Shown here piece after piece: positions 1-8,871 of a DNA stretch of 64,000 nucleotides; the stretch's first letter is position 1; every line of letters begins with the position of its first letter. The notes under the pieces are model-generated. The model saw only the letters and a list, made by a program, of their open reading frames with translations, ran no database searches and was not told the origin of the DNA. Source of the stretch: Fibrobacter succinogenes (GTDB lineage Bacteria > Fibrobacterota > Fibrobacteria > Fibrobacterales > Fibrobacteraceae). The position numbers and the translations under genes are program-made. The stretch is taken from contig CACWNW010000002.1 of the NCBI GenBank assembly GCA_902762305.1, positions 124,001-188,000 of the forward strand, written 5' to 3'.

Positions 1-1633
1 ATGCCACAAGCGCATCCTTGAGCGCCTGGTTCACTTCGGAGGCGGCATCGTCCTTAGAATTCTCGAAGCTCCACTTGAAATTGCCACCCTGCACGCGGCC
101 CGCATATGCCATCACGTTCGCCTTCGCCGTCGCGGCATCGTCCGCCTTGTAGCTGTACATCACGGACTTGTCGGTATCGAAATTGTTGTAGGTATTTTCC
201 CCGTCATACGACTTGACCGTAGAAGGCACCTTCGTATCGCGGCCATCCACGACGTACGCGTCGAAATCCACGGAGGTACTGATTCCCTGACTTGCCGCCG
301 TCGTTTCCGCGCCCTTTACTTTATACAAAGCAGCGCCATACGGAATGAACGTGTAGGAACCTTCCATGTAGTTGCCGTAAGCCTTGATCGTGCCACCCGC
401 TTCCTTGCTAAACGTACCGTTGTTGGCCGGGTCGCGCTTGGCACCACCCGCATAGACGTCGCTCCCCTGCATGGAGGTGAGCATCGGGTACTTGCAGTTG
501 CGGAAGTAATTTGCCTCCATGAACACCGAGGAGCCGAGCGTGGAACCCGCGCCGTACTTCGCATTGCCATCGTAGTAGTTGTTGTAAACGTGAGCGCTGT
601 AGAACCGCACGCGCGGGTGGCGGCTGTCGGAATGGTCGTACCAGTTGTGGTGATACGTGATGTAGAGCCCGTCCGCCGTATTTTCCTTGAGTCCGAGCAG
701 GTTCGACTTGCCGTTATCCCAAAAATGGTTGTAACTGAAGGTGATATAGGTAGACTTCTTGCAGTCGAGTGCACCATCGCCCTTCACCTGGTCCTTGTCG
801 CTGCCCGCATCGCCGTAAAAGAAGTCGCAGTTGTGCACCCACACGTAGCTGTTGTCCTGTTGGAGCCCGATGTTATCGCCTTCATCGCTATCCACGTTCA
901 TGATTCCGAGGTTACGGACTTCCACGTCCTGCGCATTCTTGATGCGGATGCCCCAGCCGTTCGCGGTCGCATCGGGACCGATGCCCTCGATGGTCACCAA
1001 CACGCCTTCCTTCTTGTCCATGTCCACCAGGACATCGCCCTTGTCCGTGGAATCAGGGTCCGTGATGTTGCCCACCAGGCGGAAATCGAGCGGACGTTTC
1101 TCGAAGCCCTTCTTGACGGCGGCAAGGATCGCCTGGAAGCCGGTACAGTTCGTCGCTCCGCCCTTGTTGTCTGTCGTGACGTCGAGCTTGACCGAGTTCT
1201 TCGTCGATTCGCTGATGTAGATAACGACGGCGCCGTCCTTGAGCGTGCCGTCCACCTTGTAGGCGCCGGGGACGTGATTGTTGCTGAACGCAAATCCCGC
1301 GCGGTCGTGCGCCTTCACCGAAAGCGTCTTCGTCGTAGCGGCCGCAGCCTCCTTGCCGCCCTTCACTCCCGCGACCTTCAGCGTGTAGTCACCCGCCTTG
1401 AGGCCCGGCACGTCCACACGCCAGGTGGAGCCGTACTTGCGGACAAGCTGGGCATCGACCTTCACGTCGGTCTTGCCCGCACCGCTATAGTAAACGTTGT
1501 AGCTGTCGGAGCCGTCGTCGGCCCACTGCGCATACGCGGATTCGAGCCAGCCCCCGGCCGCCACCAGGGAAATTTCGGCATAGGCCCCGGCCGCGAGGCC
1601 GAGCCCTAGGAACAAAATCGAAGAAATTTTCAT
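1..1633 (-). CDS. Secreted pectate lyase, polysaccharide lyase family 1 (C-terminus beyond window)
   Basis: The reading frame starts at the ATG ending at 1633 and is still open at the left edge, so about 544 residues are visible and the C-terminus is missing. A signal peptide (MKISSILFLGLGLAAGAYA) is followed by an N-terminal beta-sandwich-like region (about residues 20-110) and a right-handed beta-helix lyase domain. The segment with VWVHNCDFFYGD near residue 262 and the SDSRHPRVRF motif near residue 338, which carries the catalytic arginine region of PL1 lyases, support the family call. It would cleave polygalacturonate by beta-elimination outside the cytoplasm, which suits a plant-wall degrader. 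The region after residue 430 may be a further module; a secretion tail or binding module could lie past the edge. The gene is divergent from the barrel gene at 1920. Confidence 0.88.
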   Translation of the reverse strand, partial: MKISSILFLGLGLAAGAYAEISLVAAGGWLESAYAQWADDGSDSYNVYYSGAGKTDVKVDAQLVRKYGSTWRVDVPGLKAGDYTLKVAGVKGGKEAAAATTKTLSVKAHDRAGFAFSNNHVPGAYKVDGTLKDGAVVIYISESTKNSVKLDVTTDNKGGATNCTGFQAILAAVKKGFEKRPLDFRLVGNITDPDSTDKGDVLVDMDKKEGVLVTIEGIGPDATANGWGIRIKNAQDVEVRNLGIMNVDSDEGDNIGLQQDNSYVWVHNCDFFYGDAGSDKDQVKGDGALDCKKSTYITFSYNHFWDNGKSNLLGLKENTADGLYITYHHNWYDHSDSRHPRVRFYSAHVYNNYYDGNAKYGAGSTLGSSVFMEANYFRNCKYPMLTSMQGSDVYAGGAKRDPANNGTFSKEAGGTIKAYGNYMEGSYTFIPYGAALYKVKGAETTAASQGISTSVDFDAYVVDGRDTKVPSTVKSYDGENTYNNFDTDKSVMYSYKADDAATAKANVMAYAGRVQGGNFKWSFENSKDDAASEVNQALKDALVA

Positions 1634-1855
1634 ACAAGCATCCCTTTTTTCGAGAACACTCGGGAACAATCCCGATTACACCAATTTTAAATGTTCTCAA
1701 AATAACAAAAACAATATAGCTTTATTTTCAAAATTTTAAGCAAATTTTTCAATAATTTTACAAAATATGTTCTCATTTTTAAAATTAAACTTCTTTTATT
1801 TAACGCAATTTCTGCGTTGAATATTCATTTTTCACAACAAAAAACAACACAAATA

Positions 1856-1884
1856 TTGACTGGAAAGCCCCTCAAAAAGATATT
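1856..1884 (+). promoter_or_regulatory. Possible sigma-70-type promoter for the 1920-5260 genes
   Basis: In the 286-base AT-rich gap between the divergent pectate lyase and barrel genes, TTGACT (1856-1861) is followed after 17 bases by GATATT (1879-1884), which keeps four of six consensus -10 positions. The predicted transcript would begin about 30 bases before the ATG at 1920. The rest of the gap (1634-1855) holds only A/T-rich runs, and no clear promoter for the lyase was picked out. AT-rich DNA gives such matches by chance. Confidence 0.35.
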
Positions 1885-1919
1885 TTTTTATTATCATTCC
1901 TATAAATTAATTCGGAACG

Positions 1920-3131
1920 ATGATGAAGCCAAAATTACTATTGACAATGTTGTCCCTATTTTTTGCAACAAGCTTTGCAGAAAATGAACCCGATACGGCC
2001 AACTTCAATGTTCTACACGGGAGCGCCTACTACAACGCCACAAGGACACCTGGCGAAGCCCCTTCCGTGTTCCGGAACATCTATTCTCCTTACCTCATGT
2101 ACGGGAGCAACCTGGTAACCCTGAGCCCGACAAACGGCTACGGTATTGCAAGCTACACGTCTGGCGAGCGGACCTCCTTCGCCGCGTACATGAATAACCA
2201 GGTGATGCTCGGTATCGCCACCAAGTCCCTCGGTTTCAGTTTCGCATTCAGCGTCGGTGAAAAGCTGAGCTTCTTCGAAGAGCGATCCGTCTACCACAAG
2301 CTCGAGGTCGACGAAATCGTCGGTTCCTCCAGGAACAACTTTTCGCTCCGTCTCTCCCTCCCCTTCACATCAGTCGATTTCACGACCGTCCTCCGCTACT
2401 CCCAGTCCAACAACGATTCATCGAACACACAGGCATACACCGATAGCAAAGGCAAGTCTACTAAGGAATTCAGCAGGCACGGCCACACTTTCGGCGGCAA
2501 CCTCACCTTCACGAACAGGCCTGTCGCCAAGGACTTCACCTGGAGCCTCGGGGCTTCGGCCACGCGTTACCTCAATACACTGGATTCCTCCTACACAAGC
2601 ACAAGAGATCCAGACGAGAACTACGACGTCGAGACCCGTTCCAATCAGGACTACACCTACATAAACCTCTTCTACAACTTCGGCAATATTGTCCTCAAAT
2701 CCAAGAACGGCCGAGTCCATGTCGGCAACAACACCTCCATCTCGGCAAACATCTACGACTGGCTTAAGGACAAGGAAAATCACCGCATGGACTACTACCT
2801 GCAGGGCGCAATTTCCTTCACCCCGCACATTCTCGCAGAATATTTCCTGACCGAGAACTGGATGCTCTGGGGCAGTTCCTACTACACATGGAGTTCTTCC
2901 GCCCTTCGCGAAAAATACGTCGAGCACTGGGAAATCAAAGGCGAAAGAAGAAACAACCTCATGCAATTCTCGACAAAGACCGGCGTCCCCTACATGAGCA
3001 CCGGCGCACGCTTCAACTACAAGAGCGTCACGCTCGAAGCGGGAATCGAAGCCGGCATGTACAGCAATCCCTTCAGAGGTTTCGACGGGAAAGCCATTGC
3101 ATATGATTTCGCAGGAATCATAACATTCTAG
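1920..3131 (+). CDS. Exported beta-barrel-like protein, paralogue of the gene at 3734
   Basis: This 403-residue protein has a signal peptide (about MMKPKLLLTMLSLFFATSFA) and then alternating aromatic/polar strands typical of an outer-membrane barrel, ending in a hydrophobic stretch with a C-terminal phenylalanine (IITF). It aligns along its length with the protein at 3734: both have LHG(S/I)AY near the mature N-terminus, a GIA(T/N)K(S/G)(L/F)G block, an NPFRGF motif about 20 residues before the end and a C-terminal F. No named family was recognised. The next gene, a small lipoprotein, starts 14 bases downstream, so the pair is probably one transcript. ATG is present at 1920 and 1923; no strong ribosome site separates them. 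Confidence 0.8.
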   Translation: MMKPKLLLTMLSLFFATSFAENEPDTANFNVLHGSAYYNATRTPGEAPSVFRNIYSPYLMYGSNLVTLSPTNGYGIASYTSGERTSFAAYMNNQVMLGIATKSLGFSFAFSVGEKLSFFEERSVYHKLEVDEIVGSSRNNFSLRLSLPFTSVDFTTVLRYSQSNNDSSNTQAYTDSKGKSTKEFSRHGHTFGGNLTFTNRPVAKDFTWSLGASATRYLNTLDSSYTSTRDPDENYDVETRSNQDYTYINLFYNFGNIVLKSKNGRVHVGNNTSISANIYDWLKDKENHRMDYYLQGAISFTPHILAEYFLTENWMLWGSSYYTWSSSALREKYVEHWEIKGERRNNLMQFSTKTGVPYMSTGARFNYKSVTLEAGIEAGMYSNPFRGFDGKAIAYDFAGIITF

Positions 3132-3145
3132 CCGAGGAAAAGAAG

Positions 3146-3676
3146 ATGAATAAGATTTTTTCAATAGCCTTGTTCCTGGTCCTCGCCCTCATCGCAGCAT
3201 GTTCCCACGAGACCACCATCACCGGCCCGTTCAACAGCAAGACGCCGCACGGTTATTCGTTCGCCGAAATTTCCAGCAGTTCCGAAGGATCGTCGAGCAG
3301 CATTGAATCGTCGAATTCCAAGTCCTCCAGCAGCGAGGCTTCATCGAGCAGCGAAGAAGAAGAGGAATCAAGCAGTTCCGAGGAACCGGAAAGTTCTTCG
3401 AGCTTAGAAGATTTGGAAGAATCTTCCAGCAGCGACGATGAGTCCAGCAGCTCAGAAGAATCATCGAGCAGCATTGAATCGTCGAGTTCCGAATCCTCCA
3501 GCAGCGAGGCGTCGTCGAGCAGCGAAGAAGAATCTAGCAGTTCCGAAGATCCGGAAAGTTCTTCGAGCTCCGAAGATCCGGAAAGTTCTTCGAGCTCCGA
3601 AGAACCGGAATCTTCCAGCAGCGAAGAGGAATCAAGCAGCTCCGAAGAACCGGAAAGCTCCACAAGCGAAGACTGA
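3146..3676 (+). CDS. Small lipoprotein with a Ser/Glu-only low-complexity body
   Basis: The 176-residue product has a lipoprotein signal (LIAAC, cysteine near residue 19), a short segment containing TTITGP, and then about 135 residues made almost only of Ser, Glu, Pro and Asp in repeats such as SSSSEEPESSSS. There is no folded domain after the repeat, so it is unlike the usual Fibrobacter pattern in which poly-Ser links two domains. The DNA repeats too (agttcttcgagc-type units), so length may vary between strains. GAGGA just upstream of the ATG supports the start. The short TIT motif after the cysteine is shared with the lipoprotein at 5120. A highly acidic, flexible tether is a reasonable inference; its partner is unknown. 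Confidence 0.8.
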   Translation: MNKIFSIALFLVLALIAACSHETTITGPFNSKTPHGYSFAEISSSSEGSSSSIESSNSKSSSSEASSSSEEEEESSSSEEPESSSSLEDLEESSSSDDESSSSEESSSSIESSSSESSSSEASSSSEEESSSSEDPESSSSSEDPESSSSSEEPESSSSEEESSSSEEPESSTSED

Positions 3677-3733
3677 TTCAACAGAATTTAAGGTTTAACA
3701 CAAAAAGTTTAAATGCATAACAAAGGATACAGA

Positions 3734-5104
3734 ATGAACATAAAACTGATTACCCTGACTGCAGCGGTTGCAATGACTACCGCCATGGCCCAGGAAAGCC
3801 TGAATACGAGCTTTGACGCGCAGACGACAGCCCCGGCATCAGCAGAAGTATCTGCTCCCGCCGCAGAACCTGCACCGGCGCCCGCTCCGGCTCCTGCACC
3901 CCAGGTTCAGCCCGCAGCTCCGGAAGCCAAGGCCGCAGCCCCCGCCGAAGAAGCAACCGCAGCAAAGCCCGCCGCCCTGCACGGCATCGCCTACAACAGC
4001 GTCGGCAACCAGGCCGCAGACGCTACCGTCGCCGACAACCTGAACAAGCCTTACAAGATGGCCGGTGCCAAGTTCGTCTACATGGAACCCACCAGCAAGT
4101 TCAGTGCAGTCTCGTTCGGTGACGCAAGCACGAAGTTCATCTCGTTCGAAATGGCCAACAATCTCGGGCGCACCACCGTCGGTATCGCAAACAAGGGATT
4201 CGGCGCCTCCATCAGCTACGCCTTCGGCAAGGAACTCACCTTCACCAAGACCCGTGACGTCTACCAACAGACAACCGATGACACGTACTCCGTAACCGCA
4301 GGCGACATCGTCCGTGCAAGGTTCGCTCTCCCCCTGGGAGGCTTGGACCTGAACGCCTCCCTGTTCTGGCTCACCTACCAGGACGAGTCGTCCTCTTCTG
4401 GCGAATTCGAAGATGCTGACGTCATCAAAACTTCCGACGCTGAACACGACTTCTGGGATTTCGGCGGTACTGTCGCCGTGAGCAACGAACCCGCAGCAAA
4501 GAAAATTTCCTGGAGCGCAGCCCTTACGCTCGTACGTCACGAGAATTCTTTCTCGGGCGAAGAAAAGGAAGGTTCGAAGACCACTACCATGGATACCACA
4601 GGCAAGGAAGCCAACGTCTACCTCCAGCCGGAATTCAATATCGGGACAACGATTCTCCAGGGGAACGGCGCCCGCGTCATGCTCGGCCTCAACACCCGCG
4701 CCCCGTTCGTGTTCTACGATGAATTCAATGACAAGAGGAACAAGAACAAAGACAGCTACTTCACCATGGGCATCTACACCCAGCCGAACATCTTTGCCGA
4801 AATCGCTCTCGGCAACTGCTGGATGGTCTATGGCGGAGCCGACTACACCTGGGACCTGTTCACCATGGAATCGGAAGAATTCATCACAAACTACAACGAC
4901 GAACGCGCCATCATAACGAACAACACGACCCAGATCCGTTCCCTCACGGGCGCAACCAGGGTCAATCTCGGCCTCCGCTTCCAGTACAGCAACTTCGCAT
5001 TGGAAGCCTCCATCGAGAACACCTTCTACAACAACCCCTTCCGCGGATTCTCCGACGGCAACAACAACATCTTCGCCAACTTCGGCGGATTCATCTACTT
5101 CTAA
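3734..5104 (+). CDS. Exported beta-barrel-like protein with Ala/Pro-rich N-terminal spacer
   Basis: The start at 3734 is preferred to an in-frame ATG at 3713 because AAAGGA lies just ahead of it and the signal peptide (MNIKLITLTAAVAMTTAMA) then begins cleanly. The 456-residue product has an Ala/Pro-rich spacer (about residues 25-75, with APAPAPAPAP) that its paralogue at 1920 lacks, then the same barrel-like domain with LHGIAY, GIANKGFG, NPFRGF and a terminal phenylalanine. An Ala/Pro spacer could span or anchor in the periplasm. It is followed after 15 bases by another small lipoprotein, repeating the order seen upstream. The function is not recognised. Confidence 0.8.
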   Translation: MNIKLITLTAAVAMTTAMAQESLNTSFDAQTTAPASAEVSAPAAEPAPAPAPAPAPQVQPAAPEAKAAAPAEEATAAKPAALHGIAYNSVGNQAADATVADNLNKPYKMAGAKFVYMEPTSKFSAVSFGDASTKFISFEMANNLGRTTVGIANKGFGASISYAFGKELTFTKTRDVYQQTTDDTYSVTAGDIVRARFALPLGGLDLNASLFWLTYQDESSSSGEFEDADVIKTSDAEHDFWDFGGTVAVSNEPAAKKISWSAALTLVRHENSFSGEEKEGSKTTTMDTTGKEANVYLQPEFNIGTTILQGNGARVMLGLNTRAPFVFYDEFNDKRNKNKDSYFTMGIYTQPNIFAEIALGNCWMVYGGADYTWDLFTMESEEFITNYNDERAIITNNTTQIRSLTGATRVNLGLRFQYSNFALEASIENTFYNNPFRGFSDGNNNIFANFGGFIYF

Positions 5105-5119
5105 TCGGGAGGCCTAATC

Positions 5120-5260
5120 ATGAAAAAATATATCGCTATTCTCTTCTGTTCCATGATGCTCGCCGCTCTCGCCGCATGCTCCGCAGGAAGCGACAGCACC
5201 ATCACCTCTCCGCGCATGGGAAAGGCAGTCTGCACCATCGATGACGACTGCGAAGAATAG
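5120..5260 (+). CDS. 46-residue lipoprotein, partner of the second barrel gene
   Basis: This short gene encodes a lipoprotein signal (MKKYIAILFCSMMLAALAAC, cysteine at residue 20) and only 26 mature residues, among them STITSP, two further cysteines' worth of spacing (one Cys in KAVC, one in DDC) and an acidic end (DDDCEE). GGGAGG sits upstream of the ATG, and the gene lies 15 bases after the barrel gene and 30 bases before a strong terminator. The TIT(G/S)P motif soon after the lipid-bearing cysteine matches the Ser/Glu lipoprotein at 3146, which suggests both descend from one ancestor. It is small enough to be missed by automatic annotation. Confidence 0.75.
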   Translation: MKKYIAILFCSMMLAALAACSAGSDSTITSPRMGKAVCTIDDDCEE

Positions 5261-5290
5261 AGTCAACCCTCGTCAAATGTATCCTTAAGA

Positions 5291-5320
5291 AACACGCCAG
5301 CTCATTCTGGCGTGTTTTTT
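5291..5320 (+). terminator. Rho-independent terminator after the barrel/lipoprotein operon
   Basis: AACACGCCAG (5291-5300) and CTGGCGTGTT (5307-5316) form a perfect 10-base stem with a six-base loop, followed by TTTT for a run of six T. It ends the 1920-5260 transcript and lies just before the convergent gene at 5323. Confidence 0.9.
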
Positions 5321-5322
5321 AT

Positions 5323-5649
5323 TTACAAGTTCTCTAATTCCGCATACAGGTCGTACAGGCGCTGCACGCCATTTTCGAGCCCATAGTAATGCTTGATGTA
5401 GGGAACCAGAAGCACAAGGAAAAGCGCCGAAAGTATGAGGACAGGAATGTCGGGGCATGCGGCAAAGAACAAGAAGCCCCCGACGGTGAGGAGAGCAAAA
5501 AGCACAAGCACCATTTCGTGTGCAAGGCGCTCATGCTGAAAAAAGCCGATGTGCGTACGCACCGACAGCAGCTGTTCCGCAGTCAGCGGACAGCCCGTCT
5601 CCAGGAGCGTTTTCAGGTACGCCTCATAATCGGACAGTTTCTTAATCAT
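5323..5649 (-). CDS. Small membrane protein with two transmembrane helices
   Basis: The start is placed at the ATG ending at 5649 (MIKKLSDYEA), giving 108 residues. An in-frame extension far upstream would run back through the acyl-CoA synthetase gene on the other strand and is not credible. A charged amphipathic N-terminal region (1-42) precedes two hydrophobic segments (about 44-65 and 69-86) and a short C-terminal helix. No family was recognised. It is divergent from the gene at 5728 with an AT-rich 78-base gap between them. Confidence 0.7.
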   Translation of the reverse strand: MIKKLSDYEAYLKTLLETGCPLTAEQLLSVRTHIGFFQHERLAHEMVLVLFALLTVGGFLFFAACPDIPVLILSALFLVLLVPYIKHYYGLENGVQRLYDLYAELENL

Positions 5650-5727
5650 AAACGCCTTTTTGTGGAAAAATAAATAAAAAACAAAAAAAAGTACCCTTTT
5701 TCGGGCAAGATAACGTATTTTGTAGGC

Positions 5728-7497
5728 ATGGAACCATTGCAGTTCACATCTCTCCCGTCCATGTTCTTCGCAAATTGCTCCCGGGACAATTTCGGAGGGT
5801 GGTACAAGCGCGTCAACGGGGAATGGCTGCACTACTCCAGGGAATTCCTGCGGGACACCGCGATATACTGCGCCATCGCGCTCGACAACTGCGGGCTCGA
5901 GCCCCAGGAGAACGTGGGCATAATCGCCCCGAGTTCGCCGGAATGGCTCATCGCCGACATCGCGACGCAGGTGAACCACAGGGAAACAATCCCGCTGTTC
6001 CCGAACATCGCCCCCGAAAACTTCCTGTACCAGTGCGAAGAATCGCATGTAAAGGTGCTCGTCGTAAACGCGATAACGGATCTCGATCTGCCGCTACAGG
6101 CTATCCTATCCCAGTTCAAGCGAATCGTATGCATCGACGGCACATCGCACCTGCCCGAAAACGGCATCTACTGGAACGACTTTATCGAAGAAGGCCACAA
6201 GCAGAGCGAAGACCCGAAGTATTTCAGCTGGATAGACGACAAAATCCAGACCATCCATCCGGACGACATTTTCAGCGTCATCTACACGAGCGGTTCGACA
6301 GGCGTCCCCAAGGGCGCGGAACTTTCGCACAGGAACATGCTCGTGCAAATCCAGAGCCTGCTCGGGCTGTACCGCATGAACAGCCGCGAAGATACGACCC
6401 TCACCATACTGCCGGTAGCGCATGTGCTCGAGCGGATGGTCGTATACTTCTACACCCTGAACGGCGTCAAGACCTATTTTGCAGACGACCCGAAGAACAC
6501 GGCGCAGATTCTCAACGAAGTACACCCGACGGTAATGGTGGTTGTGCCCCGAATCCTCGAGCGGCTCTACGAAAGCATGACGCTCATCGCCGACCATGCG
6601 AAGGGTCCGAAAAGCCTCTTTATCAAGAACGCCGTCAAGCTCGCCAAGCTGAGCGACCCCGAGAAACGCAAGACCCCCTTGCAGAGGTTCTACGACAGGC
6701 TCGTATACAAGAAGATGCGCGCGGCACTCGGCGGCAACTTCAAGCTTATCGTGAGCGGCGGGAGCGCCTTGAACAAGTCCATACTGCGGTTCCTGCTGAA
6801 CATCGGGCTCCCCATTTACGAGGGCTACGGCATGACGGAATGCAGCCCAGTCATTTCGGCGAACAGCCCGCAGATTTCGAAGCCCGGCACCATAGGGCTC
6901 CCGCTCCACCACCTCGAGGTGCGCATCGGCGAACAGAACGAAATCGAGGTGAAGGGCGACAGCGTCTTCAGGGGCTACCGCAACAAGCCCGAGCTGAACG
7001 CGCAGATTTTCACAACAGACGGATTCTACAAGACGGGAGACCAGGGATTCTTCGACGAAGATGGCTTCTTGAACTTCACCGGACGCATCAAGGAACTCCT
7101 CAAGACAAGCACCGGGAAGTACGTGAGCCCGAACCCCATCGAACTCGAAATATGCAGGCACCCTGCAGTAGAACAGGCGCTCGTCATCGCGAACGACCGC
7201 AAGTTCGCATCGGCCGTCATCTGGCTGAACCCGGAAGGTGCCCGCCGCCTGCTCAAGCTCACAAAGGAAGAATTCGACATCGAAAAGGCGCTGCAGTCGC
7301 TACGTGTCCGCGAAGCCATCCACAGGCATATCACGCGCGTGAACAAGAAACTCAACCACTGGGAACAGATACGCAAGTGGACGCTCGTGGGCGACGAGCT
7401 CACCGTGGAATCGGGCCTGCTTACGCCCACGCTGAAAATCCGGAGAAAAATCGCCGAAGCCCGCTATGCGGAGCAGATAGAAGCGATGTATGCTTAG
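5728..7497 (+). CDS. AMP-forming acyl-CoA synthetase (long-chain fatty acid-CoA ligase type)
   Basis: The 589-residue protein belongs to the adenylate-forming ANL superfamily. The nucleotide-binding motif YTSGSTGVPKG begins at residue 186, the A5 motif YEGYGMTE is near residue 365, the D-containing hinge segment KTGDQGFFDEDGFLNFTGR is near 435, and KYVSPNPIE follows, where the usual catalytic lysine region of the C-terminal domain begins. It would activate a fatty acid to acyl-AMP and then to acyl-CoA at the membrane surface. The sequence resembles the FadD15-like branch more than acetyl-CoA synthetases, but the chain length cannot be read from it. It is a single gene, convergent with the gene at 7543. 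Confidence 0.9.
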   Translation: MEPLQFTSLPSMFFANCSRDNFGGWYKRVNGEWLHYSREFLRDTAIYCAIALDNCGLEPQENVGIIAPSSPEWLIADIATQVNHRETIPLFPNIAPENFLYQCEESHVKVLVVNAITDLDLPLQAILSQFKRIVCIDGTSHLPENGIYWNDFIEEGHKQSEDPKYFSWIDDKIQTIHPDDIFSVIYTSGSTGVPKGAELSHRNMLVQIQSLLGLYRMNSREDTTLTILPVAHVLERMVVYFYTLNGVKTYFADDPKNTAQILNEVHPTVMVVVPRILERLYESMTLIADHAKGPKSLFIKNAVKLAKLSDPEKRKTPLQRFYDRLVYKKMRAALGGNFKLIVSGGSALNKSILRFLLNIGLPIYEGYGMTECSPVISANSPQISKPGTIGLPLHHLEVRIGEQNEIEVKGDSVFRGYRNKPELNAQIFTTDGFYKTGDQGFFDEDGFLNFTGRIKELLKTSTGKYVSPNPIELEICRHPAVEQALVIANDRKFASAVIWLNPEGARRLLKLTKEEFDIEKALQSLRVREAIHRHITRVNKKLNHWEQIRKWTLVGDELTVESGLLTPTLKIRRKIAEARYAEQIEAMYA

Positions 7498-7542
7498 CGC
7501 CTGCAGTGCAGCAGGCAGAGCCTAGGCTGTATAGCCCGGGCC

Positions 7543-8871
7543 CTACTTACCCACAATCTTGAACTTTCCGGTCGGAGTACCCTTGCCCGGCGGGAGAATC
7601 ATCATCACCTTCTCCATGCGGGTCCCGTCCATCTTGAGGACGCGGAACTTGTACCCCTTTATCTCGACTTCCGCACCCGGCGAAGGGATAATCCCGAGGG
7701 TCGCCTGGATAAGGCCGGAAAGCGTTTCCACATGGGAGCCTTCGGGCGGCGTGAGTTCCACTTCGAGTTCGTCTTCCAAGTCCGAAAGCGTCATGAGCGG
7801 GTCGAGAATGTAGCGGCCGTCCTTCAGCTTCTGCACGTCATCTTCCTCGTCGACGTCGTCTTCGTCGCGGATTTCGCCCACGATTTCTTCGAGGATGTCT
7901 TCGAGAGTCACGAGGCCAGCCGTTCCGCCGTACTCGTCGATGACGATGGCAAGCTGGTTACCCGTCTTGCGCAGTTCCGTCAACAGGTCGTCAATCTTCT
8001 TGTGGTAGGGCACGAACACCGGCGGCATCACAATCTTCATGATGTCGAACGGTTCTGTCCCATGTTCGGTATACCATTCCAGGAAGTCGCGGTTCGAAAG
8101 GATTCCCACGATATTGTCCATCGTGTCCTTGTACACGGGCAGGCGCGAATGGCGTTCGTTGTTCAAGACCTTCACCAAATCGGCTAGCGGAGTTTCCACA
8201 TCGATAGCGCACATGTCCACTCGCGGGGTCATGATTTCGCGCACCGGGGTTTCCACGAAGTCGAAAATGTTGAGGATCATCTGCTGCTCTTCTTTTTCGA
8301 GGCCTTCGTCCTCGACATCCTGCATGTCGGAAAGGTCGGCCTGCACGGCATCGCGCATTTCTTCGGGCAGGAAACTGAGCTTGGAATCGTAGCCCAGAAG
8401 TTCGAGCAGTTTCACGAACACCACATGGCAGAACTTGGCCGCAGGCACGAACGGCAGGCGGATAACCCGGAACAGCGGCACGAGAATTACAGACAAAGTA
8501 TCAGGCTTGAGGCTAGCCAGCAGGTACGGGATGAAAACCGTCAGCACGTACAGCACGGCGCATACCGCAATCAGGTACACGACGACGCTCGCATACGGGT
8601 GCTGGACAACAAACGTCGTCAGGTTCTTCGAGAACAGGAAAAAGCCGAGCACGCCTGCGCTCACGTTGCCGAAAATGCGCCCGATGGAGACGCACTCGTT
8701 GAAACCGTTCCACCTCACGAGGGCAGCAATCTTCTCTTCGCGCTCGTTGCGTTCCTTCGGGTCACGCTTCGCGAATATCAGGCTGAAAGCGCACTTGGTG
8801 GCCGAGAACGTGGCCGACGTAAGCACGAACACGCACAAAAAGACAATCGCGAGGATTTCGGAATTGCCCAT
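7543..8871 (-). CDS. CNNM/CorC/HlyC-family membrane protein (DUF21, paired CBS, transporter-associated domain)
   Basis: The 442-residue protein has an N-terminal DUF21 membrane domain (four hydrophobic segments, about residues 1-190), a pair of CBS domains (about 212-335, with [14 protein letters not shown] and [22 protein letters not shown]-type features) and a C-terminal CorC/HlyC domain. Members are linked to magnesium or cobalt efflux and were once called hemolysins; the substrate here is not shown. Its ATG overlaps the ybeY stop as TAATG, which implies translational coupling. The ybeY-corC order is conserved in many bacteria. Confidence 0.9.
   Translation of the reverse strand: MGNSEILAIVFLCVFVLTSATFSATKCAFSLIFAKRDPKERNEREEKIAALVRWNGFNECVSIGRIFGNVSAGVLGFFLFSKNLTTFVVQHPYASVVVYLIAVCAVLYVLTVFIPYLLASLKPDTLSVILVPLFRVIRLPFVPAAKFCHVVFVKLLELLGYDSKLSFLPEEMRDAVQADLSDMQDVEDEGLEKEEQQMILNIFDFVETPVREIMTPRVDMCAIDVETPLADLVKVLNNERHSRLPVYKDTMDNIVGILSNRDFLEWYTEHGTEPFDIMKIVMPPVFVPYHKKIDDLLTELRKTGNQLAIVIDEYGGTAGLVTLEDILEEIVGEIRDEDDVDEEDDVQKLKDGRYILDPLMTLSDLEDELEVELTPPEGSHVETLSGLIQATLGIIPSPGAEVEIKGYKFRVLKMDGTRMEKVMMILPPGKGTPTGKFKIVGK

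Noticed and set aside
590-1609. A plus-strand open frame opposite the pectate lyase
   Set aside because: The minus strand is open across the entire region with a signal peptide and PL1 motifs.
3253-3681. A minus-strand Ser/Glu/Leu-rich frame opposite the Ser/Glu lipoprotein
   Set aside because: It is the complement of the same repeat and has no start signal; the plus strand has a lipobox and ribosome site.
5650-6048. Upstream extension of the small membrane protein gene
   Set aside because: It would run through the acyl-CoA synthetase gene on the other strand; the ATG at 5649 gives a natural protein.
7498-7542. Terminator between the convergent acyl-CoA synthetase and CorC/HlyC genes
   Set aside because: CCTGC and GCAGG can pair, but there is no T run on either strand.
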